Shown: piece after piece, positions 8,767 through 17,117 of the stretch
Position numbering within the stretch: the stretch's first letter is position 1
How the letters are laid out: every line of letters begins with the position of its first letter
NCBI GenBank assembly: GCA_963696075.1
Contig: CAVOJD010000021.1
Coordinates: 1-44,390 of the forward strand
Origin: CAJQQK01 sp963696075
GTDB taxonomy: Bacteria; Pseudomonadota; Alphaproteobacteria; Rhizobiales; Hyphomicrobiaceae
Length of the DNA stretch: 44,390 nt
Reading direction: 5' to 3'
Notes under the pieces: generated by a model
Database searches by the model: none
What the model was told of the DNA's origin: nothing
What the model saw: only the letters and a program-made list of their open reading frames with translations
Program-made: the position numbers and the translations under genes

Positions 8767-10158
8767 TCAGCGGCGATCCGTTTCCGTGTCAGGGTTCCAC
8801 ACGCGGCTGTAGCGAACAGCAGCACCAAGAAGCACACCAAACGCCACGAGACCGGCGGCGACGCAGGCAAACAGCGCCCAGAGTGGTGCGCCGAGCAGCA
8901 ACACCATTACGCTGCCTAATCCGGCGACGAGGCCGGTGCGTACGGCCCCAGCTGCCAGCGGTAGCTCCATCCGGCCGGTGCCCTGACTAGCGAAATAGAG
9001 CGCCATGCCAAGGCCGAAGAAGCCGTAGGCCGGTCCCGCAATCTGCAAATAGGTTTGTGCTACGGCCCGTGCGCCGGGGTTTGCCGTGAATAGGTCGAGC
9101 CACCAATTCGGCGCGACTGCCGCGACGAGGCCAATCAACGCACAAATCGCGAAAACTACCGCGCCTCCCGACCAAGCGATCCGCCGAGCCCTTGCGAACT
9201 GTTTGGCTCCACGGTTCAGCCCAACCATCGCAGTCAGCGCACCACCGACGCCAAAAGCAATGGGCACCAGCATAATCTCCAGGCGGCTGCCAAGCCCGTA
9301 ACCAGCAAGAGCCTCATTGCCAAAACGGCCAACCAGCGCAGTCACAATGATGATCGTGATGATCGTCAGCACTGCATTCGCACCGCCAACGAGCCCAACT
9401 CGCATAATATCTGCGAAGAGTTCCCGTTGCGGACGCACACCGCTGAGGCGGATGCGCAAGCCTGCCCGGCCTGACAGGATGTAAGCGGCCATTACTGCGC
9501 CGGCTGTCGCGAATGCAGTAAGGAACGCGATCGCCGGACCGCGCACTCCCAAAGACGGAAGCCCCAACCAGCCGAGTGTCAGTGCGCCAGAGAGAGGAAT
9601 CGACGCAAGAAGAGCGGTGACCAGCACCGTGCCCGGCACCACCATATTGCCTGTTCCTCGAAGGACGGACGCACAAGAGTTACCTACCCAGATCAGAATG
9701 CTGCCTCCGAATACAATCTGGGCGTAAGCGACCGTCCCATCGAGCACCGCTCCGCGTCCTCCCAGAAAATAGAACGTGTGTCTGGCGAATATGCAGAAGA
9801 TCAGTGTGTAAATTGCGCCGAGGACTACCGAAACGATCAAAGCGTGAAACACCAGCGCTTCGGCGCGATCCTGATCGCCGCTGCCGAGCGCCCGCGCGAT
9901 TGCCGACGAGATGCCGCCTCCGACCGCGCCCTGAGACAGCATGCTGAGCAACGCCTGGATCGGAAACGCCAACGCAATAACGGCGAGCGGCACCACGCCG
10001 AGCTGACCTACGAAGCCGGCGTCCGCCATTGTCGCGAGTGACTGCGCAACGACGATACCTACATTGGGTAACGCCAGGACTGCCAGAGCTGGCGCAATAG
10101 GACCTTCCAGCATACGCGACATCCGGAGCTTCCGTCGCGCCTCAGCTCTTGCATTCAT
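8767..10158 (-). CDS. MATE-family efflux transporter
   Basis: The protein of about 463 residues is a multidrug and toxin extrusion family transporter, with about 12 membrane helices arranged as two related MatE halves. Diagnostic blocks include LEGPIAPALAVLALPNVG near the N-terminus, ADAGFVGQLG, GAVGGGISSAIARALGSGD, and GRFGNEALAGYGLGSRLE in the second half. Such pumps export cationic or other toxic compounds using a Na+ or H+ gradient. The frame opens at 10230, but MATE homology begins near residue 37. Candidate starts are ATG 10158 (used here) and ATG 10122, and the latter has the better ribosome site (GGAAG six bases upstream). It runs convergent with the LysR gene and shows no link to the clusters on either side. 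Confidence 0.88.
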   Translation of the reverse strand: MNARAEARRKLRMSRMLEGPIAPALAVLALPNVGIVVAQSLATMADAGFVGQLGVVPLAVIALAFPIQALLSMLSQGAVGGGISSAIARALGSGDQDRAEALVFHALIVSVVLGAIYTLIFCIFARHTFYFLGGRGAVLDGTVAYAQIVFGGSILIWVGNSCASVLRGTGNMVVPGTVLVTALLASIPLSGALTLGWLGLPSLGVRGPAIAFLTAFATAGAVMAAYILSGRAGLRIRLSGVRPQRELFADIMRVGLVGGANAVLTIITIIIVTALVGRFGNEALAGYGLGSRLEIMLVPIAFGVGGALTAMVGLNRGAKQFARARRIAWSGGAVVFAICALIGLVAAVAPNWWLDLFTANPGARAVAQTYLQIAGPAYGFFGLGMALYFASQGTGRMELPLAAGAVRTGLVAGLGSVMVLLLGAPLWALFACVAAGLVAFGVLLGAAVRYSRVWNPDTETDRR

Positions 10159-10874
10159 CAGGGATATCCAGGACCGACCGCGACACGCGCCGTAATCGAA
10201 CGACGATAGCAGGTACCCGGAAAGCTCCATAGCTTAGTCGATCAGCCGGGACAGCCTTGCTCTACGAAACGGAGTTGCCAGTCTGCGGTAAAGTTGTCCG
10301 GGACAGTGAACCTGGCTGCCAGCCATTGCAATAGGTGTGAGAACGGTCGCGAGCGATAGGAATCCACCACCATCGTGATGCACTGCAGCGATTTTCGCGG
10401 CGAGAACCACTGACTTTGTTTGCACGGAAAGCACCCGCCGTCAGATCGTCAGTGTCTTGGGAGGGCAGGCGTTGGCCCAAATTCCCATAGGGCGCTGGCT
10501 GACGGGTTCGTCCGGTGCTGAAGGTCGAGCTGATGCGATCCTGAGACCACGCGAGGTCTCAAGATGACCCGCTGCCGACCTCAGTGCTCTGATCAAATCC
10601 CGAATATTCGAGCTGACACACGCGAACGGCGTTGCTGCTCCGACACCGAGAAAATCGTCTGTTGGACCGATCCCTCCTTCCTAAACGATCGCCTCGGCGA
10701 CCACTGCACCAACGTGCCGCGCCGTAACACTAGATTACGCGAGCTTGCTTCCAACCTGCCGCGTCGCGTTGAACACACGAAAGATGATGTATTCAATTTC
10801 AATCACACGTCTTTATGCTGCGAACGGGTAGACTTCCGGTTGGCGCAACGGGTGCGGCGACGCGGCGGTTTCAT
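10159..10874. other. intergenic stretch, no gene recognised; contains a 7-bp inverted repeat
   Basis: About 700 bases separate the MATE gene from the first gene of the protease cluster. Short open frames exist (for example 10564-10878, plus strand), but none has a signal peptide, a known motif or a good ribosome site, and their composition is Arg/Cys-rich as expected of chance frames. A perfect inverted repeat TGAGACC-N6-GGTCTCA lies at 10542-10561. It could be an operator or a hairpin; it has no T-tract. Confidence 0.4.
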
Positions 10875-11153
10875 CTAACCACCAACTGAACGAAAACGGC
10901 CGCGCTGCTTCTCCATCGGCGACCCCACCGGTCTCATGGACCGAACCGACGAAAGTCTCGATACCTTCGTGGGGTCCGGTCGATGACACATGCCGATCGC
11001 CTTCCAATAGTCGGCCACCGTGCATTCCTGCAACCACCCGTCAAAGCATAAGGTTGCGCCCGCAGAATACGTAACACCGTTATGCATGCATCCTGCATCA
11101 GCGGAACCAGCAAGTCCTGCCCAGAAGATAAACGCAGCAACTAATCGTTTCAT
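10875..11153 (-). CDS. small secreted cysteine-containing protein
   Basis: The 92-residue product begins with a clear Sec signal peptide (MKRLVAAFIFWAGLAGSADA, cleavage near residue 20). A compact module with four cysteines follows: CMHNGVTYSAGATLCFDGWLQEC with a final C a few residues later. The pattern Cys-x-NG-x-TYS-x-GA resembles small periplasmic proteins of the DUF1496/YnjH type, by eye only. The last 35 residues are Arg- and Ser-rich and could be non-native. A weak purine-rich site (AGAGAAAG) precedes the ATG. Two disulfide bonds in the periplasm are likely. It sits at the edge of the protease cluster and shares the minus-strand direction of the next two genes. Function is unknown. Confidence 0.6.
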   Translation of the reverse strand: MKRLVAAFIFWAGLAGSADAGCMHNGVTYSAGATLCFDGWLQECTVADYWKAIGMCHRPDPTKVSRLSSVRSMRPVGSPMEKQRGRFRSVGG

Positions 11154-11306
11154 GTGATCAATCTTTCTCTTCGCTCAAACCGATTGAGGTCCGGTTTCTC
11201 GGATGAATGCCGTCAACACTTCCAAAGCTTGTCTTTCCAAGGACCTTATTGCCGATGCGGACGCGGCTTGAGCAAGTGGCACCCAAACCCCGATGTGCCT
11301 GGCCCG

Positions 11307-12413
11307 CTACCGGACCGGCGTCAGACGCTCCCCGTCGATGCCGAGATCCCGGCCGGGATGAAAGCCCGAAGAGTCTGTCAGCACGTACGTGCTATCGCGC
11401 AGGCGCCAAGCGTGACGATACTGGTTCGACAGTTCGACTTCGCCACCCGGCGCCAATGGATCGCGGTAGACCTCGACGTCTCGCAAGGTCTTGATGAATT
11501 CGCGGTGGCCGCGCTCTTGGATTTTCTGACGCCGGCGCCAGCCACTCGTGATGATATCCATGATCTCGCGGTTGGCTTGGGTCAGGATCTGGTTGCGCCG
11601 CCGAAACCCGTCACGGTCTATCTTGCGGATGATGGCATTGTGCTGCGCGATCAGCCGGGTCCATCGGGGATCGGGCTTGATCAAGCGCCGAATGAACTCG
11701 AACATCACGTAATTATATCTCCCGCGCGGGGCGAATGTCGCATAAGCGGTGTGGGCGTAGCCTATCACCAATTCCGAATTCAGCGCCGACGTGCGCGTGA
11801 TGGTCTTCTCGAACTGGATCGCTGCGGTAAGTCGACCCTCGAGAGGTACGCCTTTTTCGGTAACGGTAAAGACGATTTCCGCTGCTTCCATCCAGCCGAT
11901 CTGTCGGCCGAACTGCCAGGGCCGGGTATATCGGTGATTGGGGAAAGTCTGCAGAATATCGCGGCGGGGCTGAATGCGTACGACGCGGGCGTCGGGTCTG
12001 ATCTTACTCAGGATGATGCGCAGATAGTCCGAGACATTGGAAATGCGCAGGACCGGGCAGGAGATGTTGGCTTTGTAGTGGCTTCGGACGCTGCTGTATT
12101 CCCAACGCTGGTGAGGAAGCAGGACAATGCCGCTAAGGCCGTCCGGCGCGACGATGCGCCAATTGATGGCGAAGCCGTGGGTACAGCCGTACTGACGCCC
12201 CCAGGCGACGCCGCCAGAGGCCCGCCAGCCGACCGGCGTCAAAAGGGTCGCCGCTGCGATGGGACTGCCAAAACCGTTAGGATCCACAATCACGTCTGGC
12301 TGCAGGCGAACAAAACTGCGCTGAGCCGACGTCGGAGTGGAGCCTGCAAATATTGCCGCAAGCACCATGCTGCTGCACGCGAAAGACCTTGCCCTCGAAG
12401 CGAAGCGGTTCAT
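11307..12413 (-). CDS. secreted protein of unknown function with C-terminal helical region
   Basis: From the ATG at 12413 the product has 368 residues and a Sec signal peptide (hydrophobic core SMVLAAIFAG, cleavage near TSAQ). The frame opens ten codons earlier at a TTG, but the ATG places the signal correctly. The middle shows a motif TFAPRGRYN-x5-FEFIRRLIKPDPRW, followed by a charged helical stretch (about residues 255-320). A C-terminal block then reads VELSNQYRHAWRLRDSTYVLTDSSGF. The same order, a W/F-A-P-x-G motif, a phenylalanine-rich helix, a tryptophan and a charged coil, recurs in the lipoprotein at 19444-20511. I infer two distant relatives flanking the CHAT and caspase genes. No enzymatic motif is visible. 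Confidence 0.7.
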   Translation of the reverse strand: MNRFASRARSFACSSMVLAAIFAGSTPTSAQRSFVRLQPDVIVDPNGFGSPIAAATLLTPVGWRASGGVAWGRQYGCTHGFAINWRIVAPDGLSGIVLLPHQRWEYSSVRSHYKANISCPVLRISNVSDYLRIILSKIRPDARVVRIQPRRDILQTFPNHRYTRPWQFGRQIGWMEAAEIVFTVTEKGVPLEGRLTAAIQFEKTITRTSALNSELVIGYAHTAYATFAPRGRYNYVMFEFIRRLIKPDPRWTRLIAQHNAIIRKIDRDGFRRRNQILTQANREIMDIITSGWRRRQKIQERGHREFIKTLRDVEVYRDPLAPGGEVELSNQYRHAWRLRDSTYVLTDSSGFHPGRDLGIDGERLTPVR

Positions 12414-12597
12414 CAGCCTGATCGCCCTCGTTTTCCTGTCCAACCCGGAATGTCACGAGGCATCTGTAAATCGACCAGCCGCCGTGACGGTTCGATCAAG
12501 CCTACAATGGCTGTCAGAGTTGGCGACGGTGAAACCCATCGATTGGTCAACGGCGTGATCGCCGGCCAATTCTTTTGGCTGCCGAGTGAGCGCCCAA

Positions 12598-15500
12598 TCA
12601 CCGCCCGTCTCCAATGACGGAGAACGGCGCCCAGTATGAGGGATGCGCCATCGCGCTGTTGGGAGCATCTGCGAGCACGAGCATCGCGCGCCGGAGCGCT
12701 TCGGCGCGTCCGATGCCGGGCTGGCGCTGCAAGTGCCTGAACGTCTCCGTCGTGATCGTGACCGCAGCGGATGAATAGACCGGCCAATGCGAAACCAGAA
12801 GCGCGCGGCTGCCGGCATAGAGAAATGCGCGCGCCAGACCGGAGAGCGCTTCGGCGCCGGGCTGGTCGCCAGCAGCCGTGTTGCAGGCGGAAAGGATGAC
12901 CCAGTCCGCATCAAGGTGGAGCGAGCCGACCTCTGAACTCGTCAGCAGGCCATCATCGACATCGCTCGCCCGTCCCGGCTGCGAGAGCGCCAGAGCTGGT
13001 TCGGCCAAACCTGCCAGCTCGCCTGCGACGAGGCCATGGGTTGCAAAGTGGATGATCTTATAGGTCGACAGAAGTCCACTCTTGACCGCAGTCTCCGTCA
13101 CCTCGTCGCCGAGCAGAAGACGGTGGCTGCCGTCCAGCAGGCGAGCAATTGCATTGACCTCGACACGCGTATCCGGCAGGCGGGCAAGCCCATTGAGTGA
13201 CGCCTGCAGCGCGTGCCCGTTGCGCAGAAACCGCACAAAACCGCGTCGCGCTTGCGCGATATCGCGTGGCGCGGGCGATGACTGCGCGCGTCGGGCGGGA
13301 TCGAAAACGGGATCGGCGAGAGCGAGGTAGGTTCTCGGCGCCTTGCTGGCTTGCGTGTTACGACGTAGCGCGGCAAGCGCCGAAACGCCGGGCAGCGTCG
13401 TTATCGCGTGGCGGCGGATCAGCCATGGTCGGCGGCCGCTCTGATCGGCTACAAGCGGACGGGTTTGCAGGACATAGAACGGCAGAGCGGTAAGCGCGCC
13501 GGAAGGGACGAGGAGAAGATGTTTCTTGTCGGCAAGCGTCGCCTCGAACGGCGCAAGGAGCCGGTTATAAAGCTTATAGGCGACTTCGGGGTTGAATCCG
13601 GTAGGCCCGGACGCTCCGGAACTTTTGGGCTCGGGCTGGGCGATATCGAGGGACATCGTGCCGCGAAAACCGCCCTCCGATGGATCGAGACCACTGCGCA
13701 GTGTGGCGACATCTAGCAGGAGATCCAGGCTCGAGACCGAAACCCGTCTCCATTCGAAATGTGAACGCGTCACGAGCCATATGAACGTCTCGCCCTCCTG
13801 ACTGGGTGTGGCATCCGTGTCCAGAAAAACAAGCAGTGCTTCGTCGGCACCGAGCAACGACTGCGTATCCGCCACACTGGTTGGTTCGGGGTTCGAGATA
13901 CTCGCATAGTTCGGGAAGTCGCGTGACAGCTTCTGGTCGATCTCATCGACGCGAAATTCGAGGTCTGCCTGTTTGCGGCGCAGCACTTGAGGCGTCAGGC
14001 CGGGCGCACCGCCGCTGGTTTCTGCGACAGGCTTTAAGCGCAGCTCATCGAGGCGACGCCAGTCCCGCGTCGCATCCTGCCGGGCGCGCACGAGGCCGGC
14101 CAACCGTTGGTCGGCGGCAGCCTGGCGCGCCGACATCTGCGCCAGCGACGCGCCGGCCTTAGTTTCCGTGATCCATTGAACGGCCTTGAACATGTCGCGC
14201 CCGAGCCGCTCCTGCTCGCGAACACTGTCCGTCTTGATCCGGCCTGCCGCTTTGATCAGAAGCTTCAGCTCCTCCGCACTCTGCTGCGCTTCTGTTGCAG
14301 CTTCGATGGTGGACGGGCGCCCGAGCCGCGACTTGGCAACGGCGGAGCGGCCGAACAGGATGTCGGCCCCTCGGCGGAGGTGATCATAGGCTGCCTGCCA
14401 GTTGCCCTCGGCCAGCTCCATGCCGCCCCAGTTGAGTAGCATCCAGGCGACATCCGGATGGTTGCGCCCGAGCGCAGCGGACTGAATATCAAGTGCCCGA
14501 CGATAGGCCCGGCGCGCCGCCGGATAGTTTGTCCGAGCAGCCTCGACGTTCGCGATGTTGCCCAAGAGCGTAGCGACGAGGGGATGATCCGGACCGAGCT
14601 TGCGCTCGCGTATGGCGAGACTGAGCCCATAGTTATGCGATGCCTCGTCAAACTGTTTCTGTTCGGCAGCGAGTGCTGCGAGGTTTGCCCAGATACGCGC
14701 GACCCGCAGGCTCCGCTTCCCGAAGGCAGCGCTGTCAATTTCCAGCGCTTTCTCGAGCAGTTCTTTGGCCTTTCTGTATTGTTCCAGTTGCGCCAGCACC
14801 GCGGCGAGCTGATTGAGCGAGACCGCCACATCGGGATGGCCGGAAGGCAGCACGGCACGGCGAATTTCGAGTGATCGGCGGAAGTGTTCCGCTGCTTGGT
14901 CGTGGCGCCCTTGGCGATCCAACAGCGTGCCGAGATTGGCGAGCGCACTGGCGACGTCTGGATGGCGTGGGCCGCGCACTTTTTCGATGATGTGAAGGCC
15001 TTCGCGCATCAGCGGCTCGGCCTCTGCGAAGCGACCCTGACGCTCCAGAACTGACGCGAGATTGTTGATCGCGATGCCGGTTCTCGGATGGCCGGGACCA
15101 TGGATCTTGCGGCTGATATCAAGCGCCTGGCGCGCGAGCCGTTCCGCGTCCGCGAGCGCGCCCTGTCTCAGCCGGATCACGGCCATGTTCGCCAGCGTTT
15201 CGCCGACTTCGGCCGTCTCGTTACCGGCCTTGGCGTTTCGGATGGCGAGGCTTCTCTGGTAAAGCCCGAGCGCCTCGTCGAGGTCGCCCAGGTTATCGTG
15301 GATAGCTGCCAAATTGTTGAGATTGGTCGCGACATCCAGGCTGTCGCGACCGTGCGTCGTCTCATTGATTTTGAGAGCGTGGCCGTACTGGCGTAGCGCG
15401 TCACGATAACGGCCCATGCGCCCGAAGAGATAACCGAGGTTGTTGTGAAGGGTCGCCATGACGGCGTGGTCGGCGCCATAGACGCTCTCACGAAGGGCGA

Positions 15501-15867
15501 TCGCCTCGCGGTAGATTTGCTCCGCGCGATCAAGCTTGCCCGTGACCTCCAAACTGTCGGCCGCCCGCCCGGCGGCCACGGAGGCAGCAGCCGCAAAATC
15601 CTGCGAGGTTCGGCTGCGAGCGCGCCACGCGTCCAGGGCAAGCCGGTAGTGGGTGGCGACAACGTCGTGGTTCGAGAGCCGGCGAAACTGCCCGGCAAGT
15701 GACTCATAACTGGCGAGAAACTGCGCCGGACTGTCAACCAGCAAGGCAAGCCGCAGGGGAACCGCCTCGTCAAGAAGCGCCTTGGCCGGCGTGGTGCGGC
15801 CCTCAGAGAGTTCGAGCTGAGCGAGGATCTCGAGAAGGGTGATCCGCCAGACGTGTCCCTTGTCCAA
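12598..15867 (-). CDS. TPR-CHAT protein (caspase-like domain), probably the 3' part of a frameshifted gene
   Basis: The 1089-residue product has about ten kinesin-light-chain-type TPR units of 42 residues (for example HNNLGYLFGRMGRYRDAL, NNLAAIHDNLGDLDEAL) over roughly residues 90-520. A helical linker follows, then a CHAT domain over roughly 780-1085. CHAT domains are clan CD caspase-like proteases. The catalytic pair is present: His in HFATHG (about H944) and Cys in ILSACNTAAG (about C995). The N-terminus is odd. The only upstream start is a TTG at 15867 without a ribosome site, and the product lacks a signal peptide although its neighbours are exported. The upstream TPR gene overlaps it in another frame and ends just where this one begins. 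Deleting one base near 15868-15873 would fuse them into one exported protein of about 1,470 residues. Confidence 0.85.
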   Translation of the reverse strand: MDKGHVWRITLLEILAQLELSEGRTTPAKALLDEAVPLRLALLVDSPAQFLASYESLAGQFRRLSNHDVVATHYRLALDAWRARSRTSQDFAAAASVAAGRAADSLEVTGKLDRAEQIYREAIALRESVYGADHAVMATLHNNLGYLFGRMGRYRDALRQYGHALKINETTHGRDSLDVATNLNNLAAIHDNLGDLDEALGLYQRSLAIRNAKAGNETAEVGETLANMAVIRLRQGALADAERLARQALDISRKIHGPGHPRTGIAINNLASVLERQGRFAEAEPLMREGLHIIEKVRGPRHPDVASALANLGTLLDRQGRHDQAAEHFRRSLEIRRAVLPSGHPDVAVSLNQLAAVLAQLEQYRKAKELLEKALEIDSAAFGKRSLRVARIWANLAALAAEQKQFDEASHNYGLSLAIRERKLGPDHPLVATLLGNIANVEAARTNYPAARRAYRRALDIQSAALGRNHPDVAWMLLNWGGMELAEGNWQAAYDHLRRGADILFGRSAVAKSRLGRPSTIEAATEAQQSAEELKLLIKAAGRIKTDSVREQERLGRDMFKAVQWITETKAGASLAQMSARQAAADQRLAGLVRARQDATRDWRRLDELRLKPVAETSGGAPGLTPQVLRRKQADLEFRVDEIDQKLSRDFPNYASISNPEPTSVADTQSLLGADEALLVFLDTDATPSQEGETFIWLVTRSHFEWRRVSVSSLDLLLDVATLRSGLDPSEGGFRGTMSLDIAQPEPKSSGASGPTGFNPEVAYKLYNRLLAPFEATLADKKHLLLVPSGALTALPFYVLQTRPLVADQSGRRPWLIRRHAITTLPGVSALAALRRNTQASKAPRTYLALADPVFDPARRAQSSPAPRDIAQARRGFVRFLRNGHALQASLNGLARLPDTRVEVNAIARLLDGSHRLLLGDEVTETAVKSGLLSTYKIIHFATHGLVAGELAGLAEPALALSQPGRASDVDDGLLTSSEVGSLHLDADWVILSACNTAAGDQPGAEALSGLARAFLYAGSRALLVSHWPVYSSAAVTITTETFRHLQRQPGIGRAEALRRAMLVLADAPNSAMAHPSYWAPFSVIGDGR

Positions 15868-16939
15868 GATTTCGGCCGAGGTCGGTCACGACATCGACTA
15901 GTTGGGCGGTGGCGCGCCCGCGATCGCCTTGCAGAAATATGGTCACCGCAGCATTCGCCGCCGTAATCAAGCCCCAGGGATGGCCGTGTCCCCACGTCCC
16001 GCGAAAGACTGCGTGTGCTGACTGAAATGCCTTTTGCGCAGCTTCTAGCCGGCCTTTGGCGCGTTCGACGATTCCTCCAAGCAATACAGACTTCGCGAAC
16101 AGGGGGTGGCCGTCGCCCAGTTTCGCGAGGATCCGAGCGCCTTGTGCCGAAAGGATGGCATCTGCCGCGGCGATATCGTTACGCATCAATGCCATCTCGG
16201 CACGATCCAGCCATAACGCCAGAACCTCGGGATGTTCGTCACCCATTGCCGCCTTAGCCGCAGCGAGCGCCCGCCGATACGCCGAAGTGGCCTTGTTGAA
16301 CGAATGGCGATCACGATCAAGGTTCGCGCGCGCATGGAGGATCAGTGCTGCGGTCCGGCCTGTGTCTTCAATACTGCCCGTGAGGGTTTTGGAAAGCCAT
16401 TGTTCGGCAGCGTCATAGCGGCCTTGTCGACGAAAGGTTTCGGCCAACTCCCGACCTACGATGACGCGCGAATCACCTTTAACGCCCCACTGGTCCAGCC
16501 CGGCGAGTACGGCCTGGAACAGGCCGGCTGCCTCGCGAAACCGAGCCTGGTCTTGCGCCACTTTTCCGAGCCAGATTTGGATCTCGATTGTCGGCGCCAA
16601 CGGTCCGCGCACGGGATGGTCGAGGGCGATTAGCGCGTCGAGCAGGTGACGGCGCGCTTCCTCAGGCCGGCCCAAGCCGAGCAGGGCGCGAGCGGCCAGC
16701 AGGCGGTAGCGATGGCCCGTTGGCATGTCAGAAGCGGGACGCCCGCGGCGGCCTGCTCCCGGTCGTGGCTGCGCGGTAAGCTGGTCGTAAGCCTCCTTGT
16801 ATTTGCCGGCGTCCAGTATTTGTCGGATCTCGCTCAGCGGAACCGGCCCGCGCGGTTCAGCCGCCTGCGCGGCCAGTAGGCACGGTTGAGTGAGGAGCAA
16901 CACAAAGGCGGAGAAAAGAGCTTTAAAAATAGACGACAT
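15803..16939 (-). CDS. secreted TPR-repeat protein, probably the 5' part of the split TPR-CHAT gene
   Basis: Counting from the ATG at 16939 (MSSIFKAL), the product has 378 residues. A Sec signal peptide (LFSAFVLLLTQ core, cleavage near LAAQA) is followed by TPR-like helical pairs (EIRQILDAGKYKEAYDQL, LLAARALLGLGRPEEARRHL, ELAETFRRQGRYDAAEQWL). The frame is open up to 17152 but the extension has no good start. The last 20 or so residues (RLADHPSRDPRSARTL) lose all helical repeat character exactly where the TPR-CHAT frame begins. Reading across into that frame restores a TPR-like continuation (DKGHVWRITLLEILAQL). I therefore think the two are one gene broken by a +1 base. It is divergent from the metacaspase gene, with 178 bases between starts. 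Confidence 0.75.
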   Translation of the reverse strand: MSSIFKALFSAFVLLLTQPCLLAAQAAEPRGPVPLSEIRQILDAGKYKEAYDQLTAQPRPGAGRRGRPASDMPTGHRYRLLAARALLGLGRPEEARRHLLDALIALDHPVRGPLAPTIEIQIWLGKVAQDQARFREAAGLFQAVLAGLDQWGVKGDSRVIVGRELAETFRRQGRYDAAEQWLSKTLTGSIEDTGRTAALILHARANLDRDRHSFNKATSAYRRALAAAKAAMGDEHPEVLALWLDRAEMALMRNDIAAADAILSAQGARILAKLGDGHPLFAKSVLLGGIVERAKGRLEAAQKAFQSAHAVFRGTWGHGHPWGLITAANAAVTIFLQGDRGRATAQLVDVVTDLGRNLGQGTRLADHPSRDPRSARTL

Positions 16940-17117
16940 CGGAAGATAAAAACCCTCTCCGAACCTGCGCTCCGTGCAGGAATATGAGAGTAACAATAAC
17001 CGTTCCGAGCGCAAGTTCCCTGCTAGATTTTGGATCATGATAAATATTTCCTCCCGTCCAAGCCAGAGAGGCCGCTGACGCGCCAACCACTGGATCAAAT
17101 TACCAAGAGCACGCGTG

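Noticed and set aside
11154..12617. Long plus-strand open frame (487 codons) opposite the secreted coiled-coil gene
   Set aside because: It is antisense to a gene with a signal peptide and family-like motifs, has no recognisable domain and is explained by high GC content.
12598..15867. Possibility that the TPR-CHAT gene is the CRISPR type III-E partner (Craspase)
   Set aside because: No gRAMP/Cas7-11 gene and no CRISPR array are in the window, and the TPR part appears to carry an export signal.
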